A stretch of 64,000 bases of DNA from Candidatus Obscuribacter sp. GTDB lineage: Bacteria; Cyanobacteriota; Vampirovibrionia; Obscuribacterales; Obscuribacteraceae. The position numbers and the translations under genes are program-made. This document shows positions 53,393-61,878 of this stretch, one piece after another. The stretch lies in the NCBI GenBank assembly GCA_016712465.1, contig JADJQZ010000001.1, forward strand, positions 2,046,001-2,110,000, written 5' to 3'. The number at the start of each line of letters is the position of its first letter. Position 1 is the first letter of the stretch. Below the pieces are notes generated by a model, which saw only the letters and a list, made by a program, of their open reading frames with translations, did not search any database and was not told the DNA's origin.

Positions 53393-54901
53393 TCATTTAT
53401 AAAATAGGAGTGTCTTTATCACCACGGTAAGAGACTGGCAATTGGGGTCGGAAAAATTACCCACGGACTTCCCTAAGTCCATGAAGTCGCCTTCTTCAGC
53501 GTCGATGCCATCCACAGTAATTATTATCTTATCTCTTAGCAAAGGTTTTAATATCTGGCTCAGGCTCATGGCTATGTCTTCTTTCGTAACCACAATACAA
53601 GGTAGATTGTTTTTCTCCTCTCTGAAGAAATGGCTCAGGGCCAGGGCCAACTGCTTCAGTTTTTCAAAACCCAGTTTTTCCGGCGTCAGATCCTGGAGAT
53701 AGACCGCTAGATAAGCTTGGGGCTCGCTGCTTGCCTCCTTCAGACCGAGCTGAGACCTTTGCTTTTCAATTTGATCCGAAAGCCAGTGATGGTAAGCGTT
53801 TCCATCGGCAGGTCGGGCTTCGGTTCTCACTTTGAAGAGTCGAATGTTCTTAATGGGGAGGTCTTTAGTTTCAGCATTTATTGTGCAGCCGGATACCTGC
53901 AAGCTGTGCATGCCGGCCCCTATCACCGTGGCGCTTATGGCATCATCACAGGCTTTGATAGGCAAGTTCAGTTGCCTTGCTTTTTTCTCGATAGCTCTGG
54001 CTAAAAGGTCACCAATATCCCCAAAGGGACAGACCGATCCGGCCTGATCGCCGGCCTTATTCTGGAAGCGACTGGCCACTCCGCCGGAAAACCAGTATTC
54101 ATCAATGCTTTCCCTTCTTAGCAGGCTCGGTGGTTCAGTCAGTGAAAGGGCTTGTAGAAGACTTTCGTATTCCTGTGCGGCATTACCTGTTAAATAGTCC
54201 ATGATCAGTTCGGCGACCAGGCTGCTCACTCTCTCCAGTTGTGCAAGGGTGAGGTTTGCACTCTCAGGATCCGCCAGTACTTTTTCCTTGATCAGGGAGG
54301 CGGCTTGATTCTCTCCGGTGAGTAAAAAACCGGCGCCGTCATATTCAACCCGCAAGAGTCTTCCACCCAGATTGAGACAGGTAGTTTCAATGATTTCGCC
54401 CCCTTTAATCAGGGCCACATTGGTCGTACCGCCGCCGATGTCGGCGTTCAATATGGTTTTGCCGGTGGCGGCGGCATAGGCCACGGCACCTGAACCTCTT
54501 GCTGAAAGAGCGCTTTCCAATTTTGGACCGGCAACCTCCACCACAAAATCTCCGGCCAGACTGGTGATTTCCTTGATGACCCGGGCTGCATTATCGGCTC
54601 GCGCCGATTCACCGGTAATAATCATGGCGCCGGTGTCCACTTCTTGCGGTTCAACGCCGGCTTGCTTGTAGAAGCTCGAAACCAGCCCGGCCACTGCCTG
54701 GCCATCGATGCATCCCTCTTTGAGCGGCGTGAAGCAGACGGGGCTTTTGAAAAGAATTTCTCTTCTTGTTATTGAGCTATTGGGCAGGCGATTGAAGATT
54801 TGCTGATTGTCCACCTTCAGCCTGGTTAAGACCATGTGAGTGGTGGTGGTACCAACATCGATGCCGACCGATAAAAGCGAGTTGCCGTCTTTATTTTGCA
54901 T
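53393..54901 (-). CDS. eutA: Ethanolamine ammonia-lyase reactivating factor EutA
   Basis: The 502-residue protein has an actin-like ATPase start (LLSVGIDVGTTTTHMVLTRL) and a second phosphate loop ILNADIGGGTTNVALIKGGE. These match EutA, which reactivates ethanolamine ammonia-lyase by exchanging damaged cobalamin. It begins at 54901, overlapping the eutC stop by one base (TGATG), so the two are co-translated from the same mRNA. Confidence 0.92.
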   Translation of the reverse strand: MQNKDGNSLLSVGIDVGTTTTHMVLTRLKVDNQQIFNRLPNSSITRREILFKSPVCFTPLKEGCIDGQAVAGLVSSFYKQAGVEPQEVDTGAMIITGESARADNAARVIKEITSLAGDFVVEVAGPKLESALSARGSGAVAYAAATGKTILNADIGGGTTNVALIKGGEIIETTCLNLGGRLLRVEYDGAGFLLTGENQAASLIKEKVLADPESANLTLAQLERVSSLVAELIMDYLTGNAAQEYESLLQALSLTEPPSLLRRESIDEYWFSGGVASRFQNKAGDQAGSVCPFGDIGDLLARAIEKKARQLNLPIKACDDAISATVIGAGMHSLQVSGCTINAETKDLPIKNIRLFKVRTEARPADGNAYHHWLSDQIEKQRSQLGLKEASSEPQAYLAVYLQDLTPEKLGFEKLKQLALALSHFFREEKNNLPCIVVTKEDIAMSLSQILKPLLRDKIIITVDGIDAEEGDFMDLGKSVGNFSDPNCQSLTVVIKTLLFYK

Positions 54902-55647
54902 CAGCCGAGGGCTTGCAATCTCACGCCGGACGCTTTTTTCTCTAAAATGCGTGCGATGGTTTTGACAATGAAGGCGCCGGCTTCCACTGCCGGTGTTCCG
55001 CCCTTGTGAATATTGGATATGACGGTGCGGTCCGAGCTAATGGTTTGAGGACCGGGATTATAAGTGATGTAGGCAGACAAGCTGGAAGCCGTGCTCAGAC
55101 CTGGTCTTTCTCCAATCAAATTGAGTGCTACCCTGGCTCCTAAGGCATGGGCTACTTGATCGGCGATGGCCACGCGGCCCTGTTTTACAAGCAGTCCTTT
55201 GCTGGTAGTTATGCCGGATTGGTCAAAACCATCCAGCAGCATGGGATAGAGGTCGGGCAGATTCTCTTCTACGGCATGGGAGGAGAGACCGTCGCTGATT
55301 ACAATCAGTACGTCCCGGCCGGTCGGCAGAATCTTGACGATTTCATCGAGAATGTCATTTGATGTCTTTTTGCCAAGCGGCGGATTGAGCAGAAATTCTT
55401 CTCTTGATTTAGCCAGTGTCTCCATTACGGGCAGCTCATACTGTGCGGCAAAAGTTTTCAGAAAACGCTCACTAAAATTGCTGGATACTGCATCTTTGGC
55501 CAGGGCATGGTCGGCACGAAACTGAAGCCAGGTGCTTGTGCGTGGTCGGTTTCCCGCCTTTCCCACATTGATTCTGGCTGGTGTAAATCTGCTCAGGTGT
55601 TCGGAGAGTTGTTCGTCTTTTTCTCTGTCTTTCATGGCTTCCGGCAT
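54901..55647 (-). CDS. eutC: Ethanolamine ammonia-lyase small subunit EutC
   Basis: I place the start at ATG 55647 (248 residues). A longer frame to 55776 would overlap the divergent eutB start. The sequence after ARINVGKAGNRPRTSTWLQFRADHALAKDAV aligns with EutC, followed by VLIVISDGLSSHAVEENL, RVAIADQVAHALGARVALNLIGERPGL and DRTVISNIHKGGTPAVEAGA. The variable N-terminal extension of the enteric protein is largely absent. EutC with EutB forms the adenosylcobalamin-dependent enzyme. Confidence 0.9.
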   Translation of the reverse strand: MPEAMKDREKDEQLSEHLSRFTPARINVGKAGNRPRTSTWLQFRADHALAKDAVSSNFSERFLKTFAAQYELPVMETLAKSREEFLLNPPLGKKTSNDILDEIVKILPTGRDVLIVISDGLSSHAVEENLPDLYPMLLDGFDQSGITTSKGLLVKQGRVAIADQVAHALGARVALNLIGERPGLSTASSLSAYITYNPGPQTISSDRTVISNIHKGGTPAVEAGAFIVKTIARILEKKASGVRLQALG

Positions 55648-55759
55648 TTCTATTCGACCTGAGTCGATCTCAGTTGGGCTGAGTAAAGCAACAGTAACGA
55701 TGCAATAGGTTACACTATCGTGTCGTTCTTTATCTAAGTCGAAAGCAAATGGTAATAGC

Positions 55760-57130
55760 GTGAATCTTTCAGTCAAGCTTGGCGGCAGGCAATTTCACTT
55801 TCACTCTGTGAAAGAAGTGCTGGCTAAGGCCAATGAGGAGAAGTCAGGAGACAGGTTGGCAGGCATTGCCGCTCAGTCGGAATTGGAGCGAGTGGCCGCC
55901 AAGAACTGTCTTTCATCGCTAACCTTGGAAGAACTGCGGGCCAATCCTGTTTTGCCGGCTGAGGACGAACTGACAAAGTTGGTAGATGCCGCCCTTGATG
56001 AAGCAGTCTTTCTCGGCATAAAAAACTGGACGGTTGCCGAGCTGAGAGAGTGGTTGTTGAATGAGGCTACCGGTGCAGCCGATATCGCCGCCATCAGACC
56101 GGCCTTGAACGGGGAGATGGCCGCTGCCGTGACCAAGCTCATGTCCAACATGGATCTGGTGCTGGCTGCCCGCAAAGCGACCGTAGTGGTGAAAGCCAAG
56201 ACCACACTGGGCTTGCCCGGGCGACTTTCCGCCCGTCTGCAACCTAATCATCCCTCCGATTCTATAGAGGGAATTCGCGCCAGTATTTTCGAAGGGCTCT
56301 CATATGGTGCCGGAGACGCGGTGATCGGTATAAATCCGGTTTTTGATACGGCTGATACCGTCGCCAGGTTGCTCGACGACACGGCGACCTTGATTGAGAA
56401 GTTGGCTGTGCCGACACAAAACTGTGTTCTCTCTCATATCACCACGCAGATTAAAGCTATCGAAAGGGGCGCCAGGGCCGGTCTCATTTTTCAGAGCATT
56501 GCCGGTAGCGAGGCCGGAAACCGTGCTTTCGGTATAGATGCCGCCTTGATTCAGGAAGCTTATGAGCTTGGTTCGACTCAGCACAAGGACGACGAACTTT
56601 TTATGTATTTCGAAACCGGTCAGGGTTCCGAATTATCTTCCCGCACACATAACGACGCAGACCAGGTGACGCTGGAGGCCAGGTGTTATGCCTTCTGCCG
56701 CCTATACAATCCCTTCCTGGTAAATGATGTGGTTGGTTTTATCGGTCCCGAGTATCTGGCCAGCGGCAAGCAGATGATAAGAGCCGGACTGGAGGATCAT
56801 TTCATGGGCAAACTTCTGGGCCTGCCCATGGGTGTCGACGCTTGCTACACCAATCATATGGATTCGGATCAAAACGATCTGGAGAACCTGACGCTCTTGC
56901 TTACCGCTGCCGGCGTCAATTACTTCATGGGTGTACCGATGGGTGATGATGTGATGCTTTCTTATCAGTCAACCAGCTTTCACGACATCGCTTCCCTGAG
57001 GGAAGTTTTCAATTTGAGACCGGCGCCTGAGTTTGAAGCGTGGTTGGAAAACGTTGGTTTGATGAAAAATGGACGCCTGACCAAGCATGGAGGTAATCCC
57101 TCTTACCTTCTCCAGGGCAGTTTCGCCTGA
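55760..57130 (+). CDS. eutB: Ethanolamine ammonia-lyase large subunit EutB
   Basis: The 456-residue protein starts at GTG 55760 and opens with the EutB pattern HSVKEVLAKANEEKSGDRLAGIAA. Substrate and cobalamin-site segments follow: GLSYGAGDAVIGINPV, YFETGQGSELSSRTHNDADQ and MDSDQNDLENLTLLLTAAGVNYFMGVPMGDDVMLSYQ. The enzyme converts ethanolamine to acetaldehyde and ammonia, feeding carbon and nitrogen. It is divergent from eutC, an uncommon layout. No microcompartment shell gene lies nearby in the window. Confidence 0.96.
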   Translation: MNLSVKLGGRQFHFHSVKEVLAKANEEKSGDRLAGIAAQSELERVAAKNCLSSLTLEELRANPVLPAEDELTKLVDAALDEAVFLGIKNWTVAELREWLLNEATGAADIAAIRPALNGEMAAAVTKLMSNMDLVLAARKATVVVKAKTTLGLPGRLSARLQPNHPSDSIEGIRASIFEGLSYGAGDAVIGINPVFDTADTVARLLDDTATLIEKLAVPTQNCVLSHITTQIKAIERGARAGLIFQSIAGSEAGNRAFGIDAALIQEAYELGSTQHKDDELFMYFETGQGSELSSRTHNDADQVTLEARCYAFCRLYNPFLVNDVVGFIGPEYLASGKQMIRAGLEDHFMGKLLGLPMGVDACYTNHMDSDQNDLENLTLLLTAAGVNYFMGVPMGDDVMLSYQSTSFHDIASLREVFNLRPAPEFEAWLENVGLMKNGRLTKHGGNPSYLLQGSFA

Positions 57131-57141
57131 GTAAATCGAAT

Positions 57142-57855
57142 TCAGAAGCCGCTTTCGGAGCCGCCGCTGGCACCGCCGCTTTTGCCCTGACCGCTGGAAG
57201 GGGAGGTGCTTTCGCTAGTCTCCCTAGTCGTTCCTCTGCCGGTTCCAGCCGGCTCGGATCCGCCGTTGCTTTCGCTCTGGCTTTCCGCAGGGGCGTCCAG
57301 TCGCGCTGAAAGAATACGATCGCCTATGCCTATCCGGTAGATGTTTTGCAGTCCGCCCACGACCATGCCAAACACCGCATATTGACCATTTAGCCGCGGC
57401 ATTGGTTGTTTGAGAATGTAAAACTGGCAGCTGGCGGAATTGGGATCGGCCGAACGGGCCATGGCCACCATGCCGGCCTGTCCGTGACCAAGATTACGGT
57501 TGATCTCCAGAGGAATGAAACGGGTTTCTCCGGTATCCGGGTCGACGAAGTTGCCTCGACCGTTGCCGTAGGGGCAGCCCCCTTGCACTACCCAGTTTTC
57601 CACCCGGTGAAAAATCTTACCGTCGTAGTAACCGCGGTTGACCAGGTCGAGAAAATTGGACGCTGTGCGTGGAACCATGCCTGCGAAGACACGAATGGCG
57701 ATTGGTCCCTTGCTGGTACTCAGTAAGACCACCGGGTCTCTTCCTCGTCCCTGGGCCAGGGCCTCGGGAGCGGCCAGGGCCGTCATTGTCGTTAGTAAAA
57801 TCAGGCAGAGATGTGCGAAAGCTGCTTTGGGTTTTGCTGCTAACGTGCTTCTCAT
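57142..57855 (-). CDS. Cyclophilin-type peptidyl-prolyl isomerase, exported
   Basis: A signal peptide (LCLILLTTMTALAAPEALAQG) leads into a cyclophilin domain: GPIAIRVFAGMVPRTASNF, FHRVENWVVQGGCPYGNGRGN, GMVAMARSADPNSASCQFYIL and AVFGMVVGGL. The active-site Arg of FHR and the Phe/Gln segment QFYIL are present. The last 45 residues are a Ser/Gly/Glu-rich tail (SSGQGKSGGASGGSES), probably disordered. It likely folds exported proteins. It converges with eutB. Confidence 0.85.
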   Translation of the reverse strand: MRSTLAAKPKAAFAHLCLILLTTMTALAAPEALAQGRGRDPVVLLSTSKGPIAIRVFAGMVPRTASNFLDLVNRGYYDGKIFHRVENWVVQGGCPYGNGRGNFVDPDTGETRFIPLEINRNLGHGQAGMVAMARSADPNSASCQFYILKQPMPRLNGQYAVFGMVVGGLQNIYRIGIGDRILSARLDAPAESQSESNGGSEPAGTGRGTTRETSESTSPSSGQGKSGGASGGSESGF

Positions 57856-58037
57856 TTTCCATCCTCCACTGGTGAGACTATTAAACCCAGAGAAGACTCT
57901 CTTCTAACCCGACAGTATATACAGTGAGTGTTTTCAATCCGGCCGGGGCGGGAACAATTTTGCAAGTTATAGTTGTTCCGGGGCAAACTGTACTGAGACC
58001 CCCGCGGTCGAGAAAGTAACAAAGAAAGGCGGCTAAA

Positions 58038-59027
58038 ATGACTCTTTATGCGGATCTTCACAGACACTTAGGTGGAGCCCTGCACCCCAGGATCATCTAC
58101 AAGTTTTTGCAGCGCCAGGATCATAAGGTGCTCAGTTATTTCCCTGATTACGACGGTTTTTATAATTGGTTCACCAGACCTTGTAGAACCCTGGAAGAGT
58201 TCGTGAAAATTCACTCCCTGGTGGAGGAATTGCAGAGCCTGGAGCATCTTCCCTACTTTTGCTTGCGTCTTTGCAGAGGTGCTTATACCTTCGAGAATTT
58301 GCAGTACCTTGAACTTCGTTACAATCCCTATTTTCGAACAGACCATGATCTACCGACGCCCAAACGCCTCGGGCAAATGAATTTGATTGTAGAGGTAATC
58401 ACCGCCAACTTGAGACCGGCCGAGTATCCGATCACGGTGAAACAGATTCTCTGTTTTGACAGACGCCTGCCCAAGAACATAAATGAGGCCATTCTCAAAG
58501 TGGCGCAGGACAATCTCGGTCCTGTAGTCGGTGTGGATCTGGCCGGGCCGGAGATCAATACCGAGAAGACGGAGGAATGGATCAAACTGATGGCCAGGGC
58601 CCGGGCCAGCGGACTGAAGACTACCTGCCACCTGGGTGAGACCAGCGTCGACAATGTGGACCCCCGCTACTTCGCCACCCTCGATAGAATCGGTCACGGC
58701 ATTCATATCCCGCTGGCCAAACCGGAGTATTTGAAGGAGTTGGCGAAACGTCAGATCACCCTCGAGGTTTGTCCGACCAGTTACAGGCAGACGGGTGTGC
58801 TGAAAGATTTTTCTGATTTGCGTACAGTCTTTGCCCGCTGTCGTGATGCAGGAGTGGCAGTGGCTGTATGTACCGATAACCCCGGTCGTAATCCGGCCCC
58901 CTGCACCTTGCCTGGTGAATACGAAAGACTGATAGACCATGACGTAATTGATTTCGGAGATTTGAAGGAAATTCAGAATGAGGGATTTAGATCCGCTTTT
59001 GGATTTGTCGGCAGCACGAGACTTTGA
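58038..59027 (+). CDS. Adenosine-deaminase-family amidohydrolase
   Basis: The 329-residue protein has the first metal motif in LYADLHRHLGGALHP (HxH), the catalytic segment TTCHLGETS (His/Glu), RIGHGIHIPLA, and CTDNPGRNP where adenosine deaminases have TDDP: the first Asp is present and the second is Asn. The fold and zinc ligands fit the family, which includes adenosine, adenine, AMP and aminodeoxyfutalosine deaminases. The exact substrate is not clear. AT-rich noncoding DNA follows. Confidence 0.8.
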   Translation: MTLYADLHRHLGGALHPRIIYKFLQRQDHKVLSYFPDYDGFYNWFTRPCRTLEEFVKIHSLVEELQSLEHLPYFCLRLCRGAYTFENLQYLELRYNPYFRTDHDLPTPKRLGQMNLIVEVITANLRPAEYPITVKQILCFDRRLPKNINEAILKVAQDNLGPVVGVDLAGPEINTEKTEEWIKLMARARASGLKTTCHLGETSVDNVDPRYFATLDRIGHGIHIPLAKPEYLKELAKRQITLEVCPTSYRQTGVLKDFSDLRTVFARCRDAGVAVAVCTDNPGRNPAPCTLPGEYERLIDHDVIDFGDLKEIQNEGFRSAFGFVGSTRL

Positions 59028-59744
59028 GGGAAGTGCGAATAACAGAGTGTTGATTGCGTAGAAGTAAGTTGCAATCAGCGTTTGTAGTGAATTTCCGGTT
59101 CTGTTTTATGAGTCGAAAGAGATTTCCATCCGTCCCTTACATGTCCAGTTTTTACTTCGAGAGTTCGGAAATTTTGCTTTCATGAACGCCGATTGGAAAA
59201 ATCTCGTAGCATTTTGAAAAATATTTTTTGCCTCTTCGAACACATGGGAGACCAATTTTTAAAGTGATGTAATCGCGCAGAAGTCGCATGGTGAGCCGTG
59301 TTGCGATGGGCACTGTAAGTGGTGAGTGCAATTTTCGCTGGGAGTCACGGGGCACCCACCGAAATGTAATTGACTAATTTCTATTGCAATTTATTGAATT
59401 CGAATGTACTCTATGCTGCGTGTGGTGTGACAGAAAAAAGAGCGTCACCAGAAAAACAGTGAAGGCTCTTTCAAAAAACGGTGGTGGAAGAAGATACAAA
59501 GGAACAACGAATCGATAAGCTCATTCGTTGTACCTGGTGGAAAGTGGTTGATCTGAGATTTCCAAAATAGCAATCTCTACCTATATATGGATATAAATAG
59601 AGTTCCTTATAGAAGATCCTCGATCAAGTACTGTTTCTCTACATAAGAGAACCCCCATAATCCTTTATATGTACTGAGCGATGAAACCCTTAGATTGGTT
59701 CATGGCTGCCGCCGCTGTGTTTTAATACAAGGGAGGAACGATAC
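59028..59744. other. AT-rich non-coding stretch with two hairpins
   Basis: This 717-bp gap is more AT-rich than the rest and carries no convincing gene. Hairpin one (59437-59471) pairs AAAGAGC with GCTCTTT plus an inner TCAC/GTGA. Hairpin two (59501-59534) pairs ACAACGAAT with ATTCGTTGT, extended by GG/CC. A small RNA gene or a regulatory leader for the histone-like gene is possible. I do not recognise a known RNA family. Confidence 0.5.
59501..59534. other. Strong hairpin, possible non-coding RNA
   Basis: ACAACGAAT (59504-59512) and ATTCGTTGT (59523-59531) form a perfect 9-bp stem around a 10-base loop, with outer GG/CC pairs across one mismatch. There is no T-run, so it is not a standard terminator. 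Confidence 0.4.
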
Positions 59745-60404
59745 ATGGCAACCAAGCCAACCAAGAAGAAGAAAGCCGTCAGCAAGAGAACTAATCCTGC
59801 TGTCGCCGCTGAAGAAACTACAGCAACCGCGGCTAAACCCAAGAGAGCCGCAAAAAAAACAACCCGTAAAACTGCTGCTAAAAAGCCTGCCGCCAAAAAA
59901 GCGACTGCTAAAAAGGCTGTAGCTAAGAAAGCTGCCCCCAAAAAAGCTGCTGCCAAAAAGACTACCGCCAAAAAAGCTGTAGCCAAAAAGACCACAGCCA
60001 AGAAAGCTGCTCCTAAGAAAGCTGCCGCCAAAAAGACTGTAGCTAAGAAAGCTGCTCCTAAGAAAGCTGCCGCCAAAAAGACTACCGCCAAAAAAGCCGT
60101 AGCCAAAAAAGGCACCGCTAAGAAAGCCGCTCCTAAGAAAGCTGCTCCCAAAAAAGCTGCCGCTAAGAAAACTGTAGCTAAGAAAGCTGCTCCTAAAAAA
60201 GCTGCTGCCAAAAAAGCTGCTCCTAAGAAAGCCACTGCTAAAAAAGCAGGCGCTAAGAAAACCACTGCTAAGAAAGCTGCTCCTAAAAAAGCCGCCGCCA
60301 AAAAAGCAGTAGGCACCAAGAAGAAGCCCGCCGCCAAGCGCACCAAGCGCAGCAAGCCCGCTGCTTCTGAATCAGCTCCGGCTAGCGAAGGCAGCGCTTC
60401 CTAG
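59745..60404 (+). CDS. Histone-H1-like Lys/Ala-repeat DNA-binding protein
   Basis: The 219-residue protein is built of short units such as AAKKAAPKKAAAKKTTAKKAV, nearly all Lys, Ala, Pro and Thr, like histone H1 C-terminal tails and bacterial proteins such as Hc1 and AlgP. The start has GGGAGGAA well placed upstream. It should bind and compact DNA by charge. The repeats are imperfect at codon level (GCT/GCC, AAA/AAG vary), which argues against a recent slippage product. A palindromic terminator follows. Confidence 0.85.
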   Translation: MATKPTKKKKAVSKRTNPAVAAEETTATAAKPKRAAKKTTRKTAAKKPAAKKATAKKAVAKKAAPKKAAAKKTTAKKAVAKKTTAKKAAPKKAAAKKTVAKKAAPKKAAAKKTTAKKAVAKKGTAKKAAPKKAAPKKAAAKKTVAKKAAPKKAAAKKAAPKKATAKKAGAKKTTAKKAAPKKAAAKKAVGTKKKPAAKRTKRSKPAASESAPASEGSAS

Positions 60405-60440
60405 TTTCATAAACTAGAAGCCTGAATTCGGGAAACAGTC

Positions 60441-60472
60441 GAAAACCCCGCAGTATATACTGCGGGGTTTTC
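60441..60472 (+). terminator. Terminator after the histone-like gene
   Basis: GAAAACCCCGCAGTAT and ATACTGCGGGGTTTTC make a 32-bp perfect palindrome whose 14-bp arms fold on a short TATA tip, followed by ACTTTTTG. It lies between the histone-like gene and the convergent hydrolase and may end both transcripts. Confidence 0.85.
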
Positions 60473-60494
60473 ACTTTTTGATAGCGGATTTGCT

Positions 60495-61160
60495 TCAGCT
60501 CAGATGCGACTCTTTGGAAATTGCTTGCCAAATTTGCGGTAGGCTTTCGGCTAGCTCGTGGCCATCTTCGAGTGCAGTTAGTCTGACAGTGTTGCGATTA
60601 TTTTCGGCCAATAATTTGCTGTTGTCAAAAGGTACTGTGGCGTCGTTCAGACCATGAAATATGTGGGTTGGCACCGCTATTCGAATTTCTTCCGGTCTGG
60701 TCGAAGCCATTTTTGAACTGGACATATCTTCGGCGAAATGCCAGCTAAGCGGCTCCTCTTTGCCGGTCGCATAATGGAAGAAAGATCTTTGATTGAGCTT
60801 TTGCCAGTTCATCAGACCCTCCTCACCGATCAGATTTTGCCATCTTGAGGTGATACCAAATCCGGGGGCAAGCAAGTACATTTTTTCAACGAAGTCTATT
60901 TCATCCGAGAGCATGGCGGCCAGTAGTCCACCCATGCTGGAACCAATCACAATGAGCTTGTCATCGAACCGTTCCCGCAATGCATGAGCTTCTTGTCTGA
61001 CCAGAGCCAGCTGGCTACTCAGGGTCATATCAAAGAAGGATGGATAGTTCAAATCCGGTACGACGCAAGGTACTTGGCGTTTACTGAATTGATCGTGAAA
61101 AAATCGGGCTTTTCTGGAGGAAGGTCCGGAGGCGAAGCCGTGCAGATAAAGTACGGGCAT
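60495..61160 (-). CDS. Alpha/beta hydrolase (YqiA-like esterase)
   Basis: The 221-residue protein has the fold's N-terminal LYLHGFASGPSSRKARFF, the nucleophile elbow VIGSSMGGLLAAML (Ser in GxSxG), and the C-terminal acid and His in THIFHGLNDATVPFD and ALEDGHEL. These match the UPF0227/YqiA esterase group. It would be a cytosolic carboxylesterase. The gene lies 12 bp after the 205-residue protein upstream on the minus strand. Confidence 0.8.
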   Translation of the reverse strand: MPVLYLHGFASGPSSRKARFFHDQFSKRQVPCVVPDLNYPSFFDMTLSSQLALVRQEAHALRERFDDKLIVIGSSMGGLLAAMLSDEIDFVEKMYLLAPGFGITSRWQNLIGEEGLMNWQKLNQRSFFHYATGKEEPLSWHFAEDMSSSKMASTRPEEIRIAVPTHIFHGLNDATVPFDNSKLLAENNRNTVRLTALEDGHELAESLPQIWQAISKESHLS

Positions 61161-61172
61161 TCTGCCTGCCTA

Positions 61173-61790
61173 TTACACCGTACCGGCTGATGTAGTGGAG
61201 GCTGTACTGACGAAGCCATACCAGGGGTTGGAATTGATCAGGGAAGTCAGTTGCAATTCCAGTGAGGCTTTATCGCTGGCATCAGCTTTGGTGATAAGCA
61301 ACTTACCGGGAGCGGAATAAAAGGCGAACAGCCAGACCCGATTACCTTCTTCCATAAGGCAGATCCACTGGTGGAAGTCCGGCGGCTGAATTAAATAGTA
61401 AACGAAGGCACCGACCTGACCCTGATTGAAAAAAGCCTCCAGGGTGCCGGACCACTCCGGTTTATCCATTAGATATAAAGTTTGTCTGGGCAGACCGCCG
61501 CTTAGAACCTGGGTAGCATTGTCAAGTTTGTTCAGATCGGCCCAGGTAGTCGGCAGATAAATGTATAAAGTGCCGCCGAGATCAGGTCCAAAGTCCAGAG
61601 GTCTCAAACTCCACTCGGGTGTCTGGCTGGAATGAATATAGTTATCGAAGGTGAAGGTTTCGGCCGTGTAGCCCAGTTTTGTTGCTAGCGACGGAGAACA
61701 GGCTTCAACTGTGGTCTCTGGGAACTTTCCGTTGACAACCCACTCCCTGAGGGTTTGCTGAAAATAGTTGGCAACTGTCGTCTGAGTCAT
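61173..61790 (-). CDS. Cytosolic protein of unknown function
   Basis: This 205-residue protein has no signal or membrane segment. It is rich in aromatic residues (YFQQTLREWVV, EWSLRPLDFGPDLGGTLYIYLP, WYGFVSTAST) and looks like one compact alpha/beta domain. I recognise no motif. It is 12 bp upstream of the YqiA-like gene on the same strand, so the pair is co-transcribed, and it is divergent from the first EGSC precursor. Confidence 0.55.
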   Translation of the reverse strand: MTQTTVANYFQQTLREWVVNGKFPETTVEACSPSLATKLGYTAETFTFDNYIHSSQTPEWSLRPLDFGPDLGGTLYIYLPTTWADLNKLDNATQVLSGGLPRQTLYLMDKPEWSGTLEAFFNQGQVGAFVYYLIQPPDFHQWICLMEEGNRVWLFAFYSAPGKLLITKADASDKASLELQLTSLINSNPWYGFVSTASTTSAGTV

Positions 61791-61824
61791 CTACCTGGTT
61801 CCATCACGCCTCTGGGTTATAAGC

Positions 61825-61854
61825 TTACAGATTTTAGCTGAGCAATAATATAGT
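61825..61854 (+). promoter_or_regulatory. Possible promoter of the first EGSC precursor
   Basis: TATAGT (61849-61854) is a fair -10. TTACAG (61825-61830), 18 bases upstream, is a poor -35. The ribosome-binding GGAG lies about 10 bases before the ATG at 61879. Confidence 0.3.
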
Positions 61855-61878
61855 TCGTTCTAAATTGGAGATATTTCT

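Noticed and set aside
59152..59355. 67-codon minus-strand frame in the AT-rich gap
   Set aside because: No ribosome-binding site, no recognisable domain, and composition unlike the coding genes.
59690..60355. Minus-strand hydrophobic open frame opposite the histone-like gene
   Set aside because: It is the antisense of Lys/Ala repeats, which gives Phe/Leu/Ala repeats automatically. The plus frame has the ribosome-binding site and terminator.
59745..60404. CRISPR-like array
   Set aside because: Repeats are coding Lys/Ala units of irregular length without unique spacers.
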